Assembly (NCBI GenBank): GCA_963695415.1
Contig: CAVOGL010000020.1
Span: 1-64,000, forward strand
Direction: 5' to 3'
Source of the DNA: CAVXWV01 sp963695415
GTDB lineage: Bacteria > Chloroflexota > Anaerolineae > Anaerolineales > UBA4823
Length of the DNA: 64,000 nucleotides
Part shown: piece after piece, positions 26,685 to 36,210 of the stretch
How positions within the stretch are numbered: position 1 is the first letter of the stretch
How the letters are laid out: each line of letters starts with the position of its first letter
Position numbers and translations under genes: made by a program
Notes under the pieces: model-generated
Databases searched by the model: none
What the model saw: only the letters and a program-made list of their open reading frames with translations
What the model was told of the DNA's origin: nothing

Positions 26685-28670
26685 CTAGTCACTGCTCGCT
26701 GGAGCAGACGCAGGTGCTGCAGCAGCAGCATCCACCTTTTCTTCCGTTGGCATTCGTTCCTTATCAATACTTACAAATGCACCCGGAATACCATAATCAT
26801 ATGGTTCACCCACAACAGTGAAAGGTCGGTCAAAATTGTGAACCGGGATCGGTGAGGGAAGCATGAATTCGGGCGAGCGAGATCTCCAGGGGTTTGCCAC
26901 AGCAGCTTTGCCGCGGCGTGCACTGGAAACCAGGTTGAAAACAGCTATACACACCGCTGTGAATATGGCGTATCCCGCTATGGTCACCAGTAATTGAGAG
27001 AAATCTACGCCCAGCTGCGGGTCATAATCGACAATTCTTCTGCGCATACCAACCAGACCCGTTTCCATCTGGGCAAGGGACTGGATGTAAAATGCCGGCA
27101 GCATCAACCAGAAATGGATTTTGCCCAACCGCTCGCTGTACATTTTCCCCGTATATTTGGGGAACCAGTAATAAACTGCCGCAAAGAATGGGAAGACGAA
27201 ACCGCCAAATAACGTAGCGTGGAAGTGCCCCACAATCCAATATGTGTCTTGTAAGTGCAAATCGGTCGCAACAACGCCGTTTGGCGGACCACTCAAACCA
27301 CCCAGTAAGAATATCGAGATCGCGCCTAGCGTAAAGAGCATCGGAGTCTCGAAAGACAATTTACCCTGCCACATGGTAGCCACCCAGCTGAAGAACTTGA
27401 TCCCGGTGGGTATCGCCACCAGTAAGGTGCTGTACATAAATGGCACACGCAGATAAGACGCCATCCCGGACGTAAACATGTGATGAGCCCAAACCAGGAA
27501 CCCAACAAGTGCGATTCCGAATGAGCTCAATGCAACCCACTTATACCCGAACAAGGGTTTTCGCGAGAAAACCGGCAGAAGCTCGCTGATCACACCCAAA
27601 CCTGTAAGCACAAATACATACACCGCCGGGTGTGAATAGAACCAGAACAGGTGCTGGAAAAGGATCGGATTTCCACCCAGGGCGGGATTGAAAAAAGCCA
27701 TCCCAAACAAGCGCTCGAACATCACCAGCAGAAACGCCAGCGCAATTAGTTGGGTGGCGGTGAGGCTGATGATCGATGTGGCAAATGCTGTCCAGACAAA
27801 AATTGGCATTTTGAAATAACCCATCCCCGGCGCACGCATTCGGACGATGGTGGTAATAATATTCAACGATCCCAGGATCGAGGATACCCCGAATAAGAAG
27901 ACCCCCAGGAAAAAAGCCTGCATACCTAAGGGAGCCTGGGCGCTCAGTGGCGGGTATCCGGTCCAGCCTGTGTCGAAACCGCCCAGGAAAAGCGCCAGTG
28001 TAAGCGCAACCGATGCAGGAACGTTCATCCAGAAGGCGAATGCATTTAAACGCGGGAATGCCATATCGTTTGCACCAATCATCACAGGCACAAGATAATT
28101 CGACATGGCAGCTACGCCCAGCAAGGTCGCAAAGATCATCACGATACCATGCAGCCCGACCATAGTGTTGAAGAAAGCCGGTCCGCTCATCCCCAAAACC
28201 TGTGATTCAGACGTCAGGAATTGGAGGTCAGAAGCCGCAAGTTCTGTTCTGAAAACGAGGGCGTAGAATCCTGCAAGACCAAACATGATGAACATCAACA
28301 TGCCATACTGCATGCCTATGGCTTTGTGGTCAAAGGTAGCTGAGAGATACCGGCGCCATCCGCTTTCGAAGGCGTCTTTTGGGTGTTCTGGCGTGGATTC
28401 ACCTTTCATCCATTTAAACCAATCGTTCGTAACCCCCACATTCAGCATTAAGACGATGCTTCCGAGCAGCAGACCCATCACCCAGGCTGGTTCTGAAAAT
28501 AAGAATTTACCTTCCTGGGGATTCCACGGCAGGAAAGCGTCCAAACCCATAAGGGCGCGGATCGTGGTAACCAACAAAATACCGATCAATAAACCAAAAA
28601 CCAGCCCAACCAGACCTCGGAATAATCCGATGGACATGATATTTCCGTTCTTTTTCGTGTTCTCTTCCAT
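26685..28670 (-). CDS. ctaD: Cytochrome c oxidase subunit I (A2-type, YS motif)
   Basis: Catalytic heme-copper subunit that reduces oxygen and pumps protons. The low-spin heme a ligand is His174 (GLHGIVM). CuB ligands are His347 and His396/397 (HHMFTSG). His482/484 in GHFHATLFGG are the high-spin and second low-spin heme ligands. Helix VI reads WFYSHPAVY. The Tyr351 cross-link residue is present, but the usual Glu of HPEVY is Ala and the Tyr-Ser pair before it marks the A2 subfamily. At 661 residues it is longer than average because of an extra N-terminal helix (about 16-37). It starts 12 bases after the repaired end of the subunit II gene. Confidence 0.96.
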   Translation of the reverse strand: MEENTKKNGNIMSIGLFRGLVGLVFGLLIGILLVTTIRALMGLDAFLPWNPQEGKFLFSEPAWVMGLLLGSIVLMLNVGVTNDWFKWMKGESTPEHPKDAFESGWRRYLSATFDHKAIGMQYGMLMFIMFGLAGFYALVFRTELAASDLQFLTSESQVLGMSGPAFFNTMVGLHGIVMIFATLLGVAAMSNYLVPVMIGANDMAFPRLNAFAFWMNVPASVALTLALFLGGFDTGWTGYPPLSAQAPLGMQAFFLGVFLFGVSSILGSLNIITTIVRMRAPGMGYFKMPIFVWTAFATSIISLTATQLIALAFLLVMFERLFGMAFFNPALGGNPILFQHLFWFYSHPAVYVFVLTGLGVISELLPVFSRKPLFGYKWVALSSFGIALVGFLVWAHHMFTSGMASYLRVPFMYSTLLVAIPTGIKFFSWVATMWQGKLSFETPMLFTLGAISIFLLGGLSGPPNGVVATDLHLQDTYWIVGHFHATLFGGFVFPFFAAVYYWFPKYTGKMYSERLGKIHFWLMLPAFYIQSLAQMETGLVGMRRRIVDYDPQLGVDFSQLLVTIAGYAIFTAVCIAVFNLVSSARRGKAAVANPWRSRSPEFMLPSPIPVHNFDRPFTVVGEPYDYGIPGAFVSIDKERMPTEEKVDAAAAAPASAPASSD

Positions 28671-28682
28671 GCTATACCTCTC

Positions 28683-29698
28683 TTATTTCCCTCTCAAAAA
28701 CCACTTGAAGGCGATGACATCTTCAATCTGCCGTTCAGTCAATTGGTCCGAGAAATTTTGGGGCATGAGTTCCTGCCGCAAATCCTTCTACCAGTTGAGC
28801 GTTGGGATCGATAATCGATCTCAATATGTATTCGTCATCGAATGGGACTCTGGTTCCATCGCTCAACAAAACTTCCGTTTCATCGGGCTTTAACCACGTG
28901 GGACCGATTCCTGGTGCGCCATCAATGGTATGACATGATTTACAGTAAATCTCCCACACTTTTCGCCCTCTCTCAACGGGATCGGTCGATTCCCCCATCT
29001 GCTCAGCCACCCATGTATCGAATGCTGCCCTCTGAAACAACCTTTACAGGACTGAGCATAAACGCATGCTGGGTGCCGCATAATTCAGCACACCGCACTT
29101 TATATTCACCTTCTATAGTCGGTGTGATCCTCAGGTCGCGAACAAATTCATCCCCGCCCGGGAGTGCATCCTGCTTCACGCGGAATTCAGGTACCCAAAA
29201 TGAGTGGATTACATCTACTGATGATAATTTCAATAAAGCCTGCCGGTCTTTCGGCATAACCATTTCGTTGGTTATGATCCCGAAATCCGGATATTCAAAA
29301 CGCCAAAGCCACTGCTGACCAGTCACTCTGATTTCGAGTGGTTTCTTGTCCGGTTCAAGGGTGTCAGCCAGCGCCTGGCTGCCCATGAAGGCGAGTACGA
29401 TCACGATTATCAAAGGGATGATGGTCCAGAAGAGTTCAAGTTTTGTGTTCCCTTCAATGTGCACCGCGTCAGTAGTATCACCCTTCCGGCGGCGAAACAC
29501 AACAATCGAGTAGATCATCAAGCCAACGATTAATGAAAACAATATATAGATGATGATAAATTCGATCCTAAACATTCGGTCAATTGGTTCTGCCTGGGCG
29601 CTTGCTGCTTCCGGGAACAAATTTACATTGTTCATTCCCAGGATCACAAAAACAGCAAGCAATACCACCAGGACACCCGCAGCAATATAATGCTTCAT
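28683..29698 (-). CDS. ctaC: Cytochrome c oxidase subunit II with fused cytochrome c (caa3 type), two frameshifts
   Basis: Receives electrons and passes them to CuA. The N-terminal signal/anchor helix (MKHYIAAGVLVVLL) and a second helix are followed by the CuA domain: DVIHSFWVPEF and RCAELCGTQHAFM. A cytochrome c domain with YCKSCHT ends the protein. Two extra bases break it. CCC at 29028-29030 should be CC, joining PVKVVSE to AAFDTWVAEQ. TT at 28770-28771 should be T, restoring AGLMPQNFSDQLTE with the axial Met and an end at RGK. The start at 29698 is supported by AGGAG with 7-base spacing, although the frame is open further upstream. Confidence 0.88.
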
Positions 29699-30118
29699 AT
29701 TGTTTCTCCTGTTATTGCCTGATTTAATTTCTGTTTTACCTTTAATAACTATCTCTTCAACAACGGTTCCAGATGAATTCCATTCTTCAAACCAGCTGTT
29801 GATTTGAGAGCCAGACAATGTCCGCCTGTCATACACCAGAGCTTCCCCACCGCTTTGTAATGACAGCAGGATTACCCTTAATTTTCTCTCGCTCTCAACG
29901 AACCTTGCAAGAAATTCCTCGCGGTTAAGCACCTCATCGTCATAATCAACGACAACCAGGTCCGGGTTAAGATTCTCGATGGATGTTACAGCCTCATCAA
30001 TACTCGACACAACACCAACAATCTTCACATCCTCTCCAAACCTGCCCTGTAATAGAGAACGCAAACCTTGTGCGAATAATGGATGGCTGGAAGCGATGAG
30101 TACTCGGCGAGTTTTCAT
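29699..30118 (-). CDS. Degenerate receiver-like (NarL-type) domain, in frame with subunit II
   Basis: About 140 residues that look like the receiver domain of a NarL-type regulator: RVLIASSHPLFAQGLRSLL corresponds to the usual RVLI.DDHPL..GLR.LL, and VVVDYD keeps the phospho-acceptor position. The acidic pair is Ser-Ser here and the conserved Lys is missing, so phosphorylation is unlikely. No stop separates it from subunit II, so the sequence as given encodes one 371-residue (unrepaired) fusion. The strong ribosome binding site of subunit II and a stop in the neighbouring frame suggest two genes and possibly one indel error. It opens the oxidase operon. Confidence 0.55.
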
Positions 30119-30198
30119 ATAAGCTGAATTTCCATGTTCTAAGTTGGGCTTCGATTAGATTGAGTATGTATTGGATCGATCTATCTTAGCTGTTCCTA

Positions 30199-30227
30199 AA
30201 TTTACCAAATCTTGTCTGATTTGTCAT
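30199..30227 (-). promoter_or_regulatory. Candidate promoter of the cytochrome oxidase operon
   Basis: On the minus strand ATGACA (30222-30227; five of six -35 matches) is followed after exactly 17 bases by TAAATT (30199-30204; four of six -10 matches). It lies about 80 bases upstream of the first gene of the operon in the divergent gap 30119-30355. Confidence 0.4.
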
Positions 30228-30260
30228 CGTGAAATGAGGTGGATTTAAAGGTAATCAGGC

Positions 30261-30283
30261 GGGGTGATTTTTCATATCACCCC
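30261..30283. other. Hairpin in the divergent oxidase/NERD gap
   Basis: GGGGTGAT (30261-30268) pairs with ATCACCCC (30276-30283) around TTTTCAT. Both flanking genes read away from it, so it is not an obvious terminator; it could be an operator or a 5-prime UTR structure. Nothing else stands out in the remaining bases of this gap apart from the candidate promoter. Confidence 0.3.
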
Positions 30284-30355
30284 TGGAAGCCATCATTTTC
30301 AAGGAATTATCGGTATGATAAAATTCTCATATCAAATTAACGATCAAGCAAACTC

Positions 30356-31477
30356 TTGGTAATCTCACTCAACCTCACAAACCTAAAAATTGGTTACGAA
30401 GCGGTACAACGCTCTGAACAAAAACTACGTAACCGGTGGCGGAAACCACTGGTAGAAAAGTATTCAGAACAGAGGCTGGAATACGACAGCTTGATGAAAA
30501 TCATGAAGCTGCGGGAAAAGAACCGAAAATTGGCTTTTGGAGTCGGATTCGGTCTCATTGGTTTCTTCTTCCTGATTGGCGTGATCCTTTCTCTGCTGCC
30601 ATTCGTAGTGCCTGAAGGTAGTTCATGGGCGGCGGATATCTTGTGCATCGGACCCATCTTTTGTGTCCTCAGTCTAGGTGGGCTCATCGTGTTGGGCGGT
30701 ATCGCGATGTACCTTCCCAAACCATCCCAACCTGATATTCCCGAACGCCCGATGGACGCATTCGATCAACTCGTAAAACCTGAATTAACAGAACAATGGA
30801 TGGAAGCCCTTGCCGTAAAAACTCCAACCAAAGGTCCCGATGAAGGAATTACTGGAGAACTGCTATTCCTCGAGAAAATTAAACACCTTTCGAAACAAAT
30901 GTTCGTTCTTCATAGACTGGTTCAGAAAAATGGTGATGACCTGGATGTTGTGCTAATAGGATCCAAAGGTATCTGGCTTTTCGAAGTTAAATACTGGAAG
31001 GGTTCTATTCAAATGGAAAACGGGGAGTGGCAGAAGAGCAAGAAATATAAACGCCGGACAGGAGACGAAATTACGGATGTTCGTCACATAGAACAACCTC
31101 CAAATACCCAGTGGAGAAGAATGAAAAAAGATCTGGTTCATACAATCGAACGCAACCATCCTGATAAAAATTGTATAAATACAATAAAACAATCCATCTA
31201 CGGAGGTGTCGTTTTCACTCATCCACAATCCAGGTTCGATATCCCCAAAAATGCCGGTTTTAATTGGGGCAACATCCCCTTTTGGGTCCAGCAAATTGAT
31301 GAAGCAAAAACGATCCCCTACTTCGAGGATCTGAACAATATTTTCGAAATCCTGGACGTATTTTTAGCTCGCCACCAGCAAGTTACCAAGCCCGGCAACC
31401 TGGTCTCAATGCTGGATGTTGCCCGATACCTTGAATCATACACTAACCAGTTACTCTCTGATTTTTGTCGTAATTAA
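30356..31477 (+). CDS. NERD-domain membrane protein
   Basis: The NERD (nuclease-related) domain is visible around residues 185-250: VVLIGSKGIWLFEVKYWKGSI, with the E-V-K core shared with archaeal Holliday-junction-type nucleases. Upstream lie a basic coiled-coil-prone region and two hydrophobic helices (about 60-85 and 97-120), so the domain is probably membrane-attached. The start is a TTG at 30356 directly after an in-frame stop region; no ATG or ribosome binding site is better. The function of NERD proteins is largely unknown. The 3-prime end overlaps the converging acyltransferase gene by 27 bases. Confidence 0.75.
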   Translation: MVISLNLTNLKIGYEAVQRSEQKLRNRWRKPLVEKYSEQRLEYDSLMKIMKLREKNRKLAFGVGFGLIGFFFLIGVILSLLPFVVPEGSSWAADILCIGPIFCVLSLGGLIVLGGIAMYLPKPSQPDIPERPMDAFDQLVKPELTEQWMEALAVKTPTKGPDEGITGELLFLEKIKHLSKQMFVLHRLVQKNGDDLDVVLIGSKGIWLFEVKYWKGSIQMENGEWQKSKKYKRRTGDEITDVRHIEQPPNTQWRRMKKDLVHTIERNHPDKNCINTIKQSIYGGVVFTHPQSRFDIPKNAGFNWGNIPFWVQQIDEAKTIPYFEDLNNIFEILDVFLARHQQVTKPGNLVSMLDVARYLESYTNQLLSDFCRN

Positions 31478-32380
31478 CCCAGCAGCTTGTTGTTTCATCC
31501 AATCGAAAAGCCTGTCCCCATCACCCTGGAAATCACTCATCCAACCTGGTTTTGAGAAATTAATCCTTGGTTGGGTGGCGACAGATTTGTCGCGGATCAT
31601 CAGATCGACCACCTGCAAAAATTCTACAACTTTTTGTTTGTCATAATTTTCTTTTCGCAGCCGGACTAAAAAGTGGTTGAAATAGCTGGCGTCATTCACT
31701 GCAGAATTGATACCCACACTTACTCCAGAGGAGGGTATTCGCCTCAAGAAGACACCAGGGCTGTTCGACCACCAGTTCAATGCCCCCAAAGACTCTTCCG
31801 GAAAATAGGCGGGATCAGGTTCCAGTTTTCCGCTTGGAAAGATCACCAGCAATCCCCCTTCCTGTAGGAAACGGATTGCTCTCCTCATTGTCGCCATGCG
31901 AACGTGAGGATCTCGAGTGGTGAAAATAAACCATTCCTTCATGTTGGGCAAAATTCTGAAAAAAGGATTTGCCGAAACAACCACTTTAAAATCTTCCCTG
32001 GGTAAATTGGCGATGACGGAAAGGCTGTCATAGGTGCCAGGATGGTTGGCGGCGATGATGAAAGGACCTTGTAAAGGGATATTCTCTACCCCTTCCGCCA
32101 TGATCCCAGGGGTCCAGCTTTCCATTTTTTCCCGCGCTGCTATGATAAGTCCTTTTTGAGCCACATTCCGATCAAAATCTGCTGCCGTGCGTACAAAACG
32201 GCGGATAAATGGTGAAAAAATCCATCCTGCAGTTCTACGCAGAAAGCCTTCCGGACGTAACCCCGAGTTCTTAAATATCTCATCGACAAGAAAGGTTTCC
32301 AATTCCTCAAAAGTTGCCGGCACTTCAGTTGCCTGCCAGGATTGGTCCGGTAATTTCTCGACATCAGTTTGATCAGGCAT
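31451..32380 (-). CDS. PlsC-like phospholipid/glycerol acyltransferase
   Basis: A 309-residue protein with the acyltransferase motifs NHPGTYD (the HX4D catalytic pair) and FPSGKLEP. An N-terminal extension of about 80 residues precedes the domain. Family members acylate lysophosphatidic acid or other glycerol backbones at the membrane. The variant spacing suggests it is not the housekeeping PlsC. The start at 32380 is preceded by GGAG. Transcribed divergently from degV. Confidence 0.8.
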   Translation of the reverse strand: MPDQTDVEKLPDQSWQATEVPATFEELETFLVDEIFKNSGLRPEGFLRRTAGWIFSPFIRRFVRTAADFDRNVAQKGLIIAAREKMESWTPGIMAEGVENIPLQGPFIIAANHPGTYDSLSVIANLPREDFKVVVSANPFFRILPNMKEWFIFTTRDPHVRMATMRRAIRFLQEGGLLVIFPSGKLEPDPAYFPEESLGALNWWSNSPGVFLRRIPSSGVSVGINSAVNDASYFNHFLVRLRKENYDKQKVVEFLQVVDLMIRDKSVATQPRINFSKPGWMSDFQGDGDRLFDWMKQQAAGLITTKIRE

Positions 32381-32498
32381 CGATTGCTCCAGATGTTAAT
32401 ACTTGGTGGGTAAATTAATCTCTATTTAATTGTATAATAATTCAAATCCAGCAATCTTGATTGATGATATTCATTATAAATTTAAAAGGAATCAACAG

Positions 32499-33347
32499 AT
32501 GTCTAAAATTTCAATTATCACTGACTCAACCGCTAACCTGCCTAAAGAACTTATTGAGAAATACAATTTAACCGTCATCCCTTTGAATATCCAATGGGGA
32601 GACGATTCCTACCTCGACAGTATCGATATGACCGCAGAACAATTTTACGAGCGGTTAGAGCGAGACCCCAACATCCCGACGACTTCACAACCTGCCGCCC
32701 AAAAATTCCTTGACACCTACAAGCGGCTGGCTGAAACATCAGATGGAATTTTTGTTGCGTTGATTTCCAGCGGGATCAGTGGTACGGTCGATTCTGCCAT
32801 GATGGCAGCAGCTGAATTTGACGCCATTCCGGTGGAAGTTTGTGACTCAAAATTGACGGCATCCGGTCTTGCTGTAGTGGTGATCCTGGCGGCAGAAGCC
32901 GCTTCACAGGGCAAATCATTGACTGAGATCGCCCAAATGGCAAAAGAAGCTTCTAAGAACACCCGCTTATTCTTCATGGTTGACACACTCAAGTACCTGC
33001 ATCGCGGCGGGAGAATTGGCGGTGCTTCCAAGTTATTGGGATCGGCGTTGAATATTAAACCAATCCTCGAGCTTAACACCGAAGGGAAAATCGATTCTCT
33101 GGAGAAGGTTCGTACACGCAAGAAAGCTCTGGACCGTATGGTCGAGATCTGTGTTGAAAACGCCCACGGGAAACCTTCCTACATCGGCGTTCTACACGCC
33201 AATGCTGCCGGGGTCGCCGATGAAGTCGCCGCCATGATCCGGGCGAAAGTCGATACCGTTGAACTTTACATCATGGGCTTAAGCCCGGTGATCGGTACGC
33301 ATGTCGGACCAGGCACTATAGGGATTTCGGTCCTACCGAAAGAGTAA
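32499..33347 (+). CDS. DegV family fatty-acid-binding protein
   Basis: DegV/FakB proteins bind a fatty acid and, where a FakA kinase exists, present it for phosphorylation. The N-terminal signature IITDSTANLP, the TTSQPA loop and the C-terminal IGTHVGPGTIG are all present. The ATG at 32499 has AAAGGA 9 bases upstream and gives 282 residues, the family size; an upstream in-frame start at 32430 lacks a ribosome binding site. No FakA gene is visible in this window. Confidence 0.9.
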   Translation: MSKISIITDSTANLPKELIEKYNLTVIPLNIQWGDDSYLDSIDMTAEQFYERLERDPNIPTTSQPAAQKFLDTYKRLAETSDGIFVALISSGISGTVDSAMMAAAEFDAIPVEVCDSKLTASGLAVVVILAAEAASQGKSLTEIAQMAKEASKNTRLFFMVDTLKYLHRGGRIGGASKLLGSALNIKPILELNTEGKIDSLEKVRTRKKALDRMVEICVENAHGKPSYIGVLHANAAGVADEVAAMIRAKVDTVELYIMGLSPVIGTHVGPGTIGISVLPKE

Positions 33348-33373
33348 TCAGTACTAATTTGATAACTCTTTCG
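33337..33373. terminator. Possible bidirectional terminator between degV and the converging gene
   Basis: CGAAAGAGT (33337-33345) pairs with ACTCTTTCG (33365-33373) across a 19-nt loop. It spans the degV stop codon and lies just before the end of the converging gene at 33386. No strong T-run follows, so termination is uncertain. Confidence 0.3.
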
Positions 33374-33385
33374 TGAATTTTGCGC

Positions 33386-34243
33386 TCAAGTACTTAACAC
33401 GGTTGCCTTAGATCTGGTCCTTTGAAGTTCGAAAGACACAACAGCACCGTCAAGCACTTCTAGAGACATATCCACCAATTCTGCAGCCTCTTCAGGCGCC
33501 ATTGTGCCCACGGTGACCATGTCGATGGGTCGGATTGCATTCCAGGTAAATACCATCGCCTGGTATGGGCGAATTTGACCTGCCGCCATGGTTTTTATAG
33601 TCATCACAGGCTTCTGGGCATTATTGATGATCCTGGCAACCCAATCCACCTCGAGCTGCATCAGGTATCCCATCATGTTAAAAGGCTGGATATAAGATTC
33701 AACATCCAGACCGGTCTCGTCGGCGTACACCACCGTCTCCGGGACGTGGGTGCTCAAGCCCGGCACCATCCCCCGCTCACGGATTAACGCGCAGATTGAA
33801 TCCATTTGGCGTACTTCTCTCGTACATTTGTCAACCATTAAATCTGTCACGCTGGTATGAGGCATGCAGATCGATACACCTTTATCGACCAGATCATCCA
33901 AAATCCATCTGGCCTCATCCAGGTCGAACCCATCAAAAGGTGTGTTCTTGCTCGTGGTAAAACCCGGTGTGGAAACAATAACCGCTTTTACTCCAGTGCG
34001 TTGTTCTGCTTCCTCAATAGCATCGTACATGCATGTATTGGTATGCGGGCACATGATCGTATCCACACCGCGGTTGAAAAATACTTCGATGATGTCTGCA
34101 ATGGCATCGACATTTGTCACAGCCCTTTCGACCGACACACTTTTGGCATGTGTGCAGTGTGTGTAACCTAAGAACCAGTTCGTGCCGATGATCATCCGGG
34201 AAACCGAGATCCCTCCAACCGTTGTGCGCGGAAAACCGTTCAT
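33386..34243 (-). CDS. Uncharacterised protein with an aldo/keto-reductase-like barrel
   Basis: I do not recognise a named family. The 285 residues look like a TIM barrel related to aldo/keto reductases: SRMIIGTNWFLG near the start, FNRGVDTIMCPHTNT after the first helix, and VMTIKTMAAGQIRP followed by VTVGTMAPEEAAELV at the end, like the C-terminal part of that fold. The catalytic tetrad of active reductases is not evident. AAGGAG precedes the ATG. It is divergent from nagB, so a role in amino-sugar use is possible but only by position. Confidence 0.5.
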   Translation of the reverse strand: MNGFPRTTVGGISVSRMIIGTNWFLGYTHCTHAKSVSVERAVTNVDAIADIIEVFFNRGVDTIMCPHTNTCMYDAIEEAEQRTGVKAVIVSTPGFTTSKNTPFDGFDLDEARWILDDLVDKGVSICMPHTSVTDLMVDKCTREVRQMDSICALIRERGMVPGLSTHVPETVVYADETGLDVESYIQPFNMMGYLMQLEVDWVARIINNAQKPVMTIKTMAAGQIRPYQAMVFTWNAIRPIDMVTVGTMAPEEAAELVDMSLEVLDGAVVSFELQRTRSKATVLST

Positions 34244-34459
34244 TTATTCTCCTTTATCATAGCGAAGTTTTTGTTTGATGATAATATTCGTGAGCCTATT
34301 ATATTTGAAAACCGATCTACGAGATACTTGAATGTTATATATCGATGTCATCATCATTTCGGAAATGTATGCAGACAAAAACCCTTTCATATTCACCAGG
34401 GATAATGATCTATAATCTGAGACAGGAAAAACGAGAACGCTCTCCCACCAAGGAACAAA

Positions 34460-35201
34460 ATGACGACAATACATAAACTACCAACACCAGCTCAAATGGG
34501 AACAGCTGCGTCTTCTCTGGCTGGCAAAATCCTCACGGACGTGCTTGATACTCAGGGCAGTGCTTCGATGATCCTGGCAACCGGGACAAGTCAGTTCGAA
34601 ATGTTGAAGCGATTGATTATGTACCCGGATATCGATTGGTCCAAGGTCAGGATTTTCCATCTCGACGAATACATCGGGATTCCATCGACACATCCAGCCA
34701 GTTTCCGCAAATACTTGATCGACCGTGTGATCTCTAAAATTCCAATCCGGTGAATTTTTTGAAATCCATGGCGATTCCCCCGATCCACATGAAGAATGTC
34801 TTCGCCTGAGTGAAATCATTTCTGCCAATCCTGTACACCTGGCAATGATCGGAATAGGAGAAAATGGGCATATCGCCTTTAATGACCCTCCAGCCGATTT
34901 CGATACCGAAAAACCTTACATTGTGGTAAACCTTGACCAGGCATGTCGAAACCAGCAGGTCGGGGAAGGCTGGTTTACAAACCTGGCCGAAGTTCCCAGC
35001 CAGGCTATTACCATGAGTGTGCGTCAGATCATGAAAAGCCAGCACATTATTTGTACCGTACCCGATCAGCGAAAAGCACCAGCGGTTCGAGCTGCTGTGG
35101 AGGGTCCCATCACGGTTGACTGTCCGGCATCTATCCTTCGTACGCACGAAAGTTATCACCTTTTCCTCGATGAGGCAGCAGCTTCTTTGTTGGCGGACTA
35201 A
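34460..35201 (+). CDS. nagB: Glucosamine-6-phosphate deaminase, frameshifted at 34744-34745
   Basis: Converts glucosamine 6-phosphate to fructose 6-phosphate and ammonia. Motifs are ILATGTSQFEML (phosphate loop), FHLDEYIGI (catalytic Asp and neighbours) and GIGENGHIAFNDP. The frame breaks after ISKIP: one extra A at 34744-34745 produces a stop. Removing it continues SGEFFEIHGDS into the second segment, which is intact to 35201. Repaired length is about 247 residues, normal for the family. A TATAAT at 34411-34416 may be its -10 box, without a clear -35. nagA starts 10 bases downstream. Confidence 0.88.
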
Positions 35202-35211
35202 CACCCTGAAC

Positions 35212-36135
35212 ATGCCAGACTTCGAATCGGTCGATCTTCAAGTAAATGGGGTTGCGGGGATTGATTTCAGTTCTTTGAATCTACAACTTGACGACGTAAT
35301 GAGGGCTGCCAGTCTGTTGAAAGACAGAGGCACCATGGCTTTCTGCCCTACACTGGTAACAACATCCTTTAAGACTTATATGCGTAACCTCCCGATCATC
35401 TCCCAGGCAATGTCGATTTCCTCAAACGATCCGGATTTTGCCAGCATAATTGGCATCCATTTAGAAGGTCCCTGGCTTTCACCAATGGACGGAGCCCGAG
35501 GTGTACACCCAAAAGAACATATCATCGACGCATCCATCTCAATATTAGATAAATTTTTCGATGCAGCCGGGGGAAACGTACTCCTATTGACAATTGCGCC
35601 TGAAATCCCTGGAGGGCTTGAATTAATCGCGCATGCAGTTTCCCTTGGAGTGAACGTTTCTCTTGGTCACACTCTGGCTGAAGAAAGAGTAATCCGCGAG
35701 GCGGTCAGTGCGGGTGCAAGGTTTTCTACTCACCTGGGGAATGGCATCCCCCAGATGATCCATCGCCATGAAAACCCAATATGGTCCCAATTAGCTCAAC
35801 CTGAGCTTGTGCCCATGTTAATTGCGGATGGGCATCACCTGCCTTTTGTTTTCATTCAGGCAGTTATTGCCGCGAAAGGAGACAGGAATGTCATCGTGGT
35901 CTCGGATGCCTCACCCGCTGCGGGTATGCCCCCTGGGAATTATACGTATTTTGGGGCAACTGCCAGGCTGGATGAGAGTGGAAAACTTTACGATCAAGCC
36001 AGCGGGTATCTTGCTGGCAGCTCCGCAACACTTAAAGATTGCGCAAAATGGCTCGAGGAACAGGGGCTTGAACCAGACCTCATCCGGAATTTAATTAGCA
36101 GAAACGCCATTCACCATCTGGCAATTGTTCTGTGA
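35212..36135 (+). CDS. nagA: N-acetylglucosamine-6-phosphate deacetylase
   Basis: Removes acetate from GlcNAc-6-phosphate, the step before NagB. The amidohydrolase motifs are IGIHLEGPW, SLGHTLAEE, STHLGNG, IADGHHL and VVSDASP. The ATG at 35212 fits the start of the conserved region (DLQVNGVAGIDF) and gives 307 residues. This is shorter than the usual 380 because most of the small beta-sandwich domain is missing at both ends. It follows nagB directly, so the pair forms an amino-sugar catabolic operon. Confidence 0.85.
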   Translation: MPDFESVDLQVNGVAGIDFSSLNLQLDDVMRAASLLKDRGTMAFCPTLVTTSFKTYMRNLPIISQAMSISSNDPDFASIIGIHLEGPWLSPMDGARGVHPKEHIIDASISILDKFFDAAGGNVLLLTIAPEIPGGLELIAHAVSLGVNVSLGHTLAEERVIREAVSAGARFSTHLGNGIPQMIHRHENPIWSQLAQPELVPMLIADGHHLPFVFIQAVIAAKGDRNVIVVSDASPAAGMPPGNYTYFGATARLDESGKLYDQASGYLAGSSATLKDCAKWLEEQGLEPDLIRNLISRNAIHHLAIVL

Positions 36136-36210
36136 GAAACCGATTCGAATTAAAATAATCTCAATGCTGAACATACTTTTCGTTAACCTGCACGGTAAAG
36201 GAGACCTACA

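Noticed and set aside
26685..28670. Loss of the conserved Glu (HPEVY to HPAVY) as inactivation of the oxidase
   Set aside because: The Tyr-Ser pair just before it is the known substitute in A2-type oxidases, and all heme and copper ligands are intact.
30261..30283. Hairpin as a rho-independent terminator
   Set aside because: Both adjacent genes point away from it and no T-run follows on either strand.
34460..35201. Programmed frameshifting in nagB and other split genes
   Set aside because: No slippery heptamer or downstream pseudoknot was seen, the shifts are in many unrelated genes, and most are a simple extra base.
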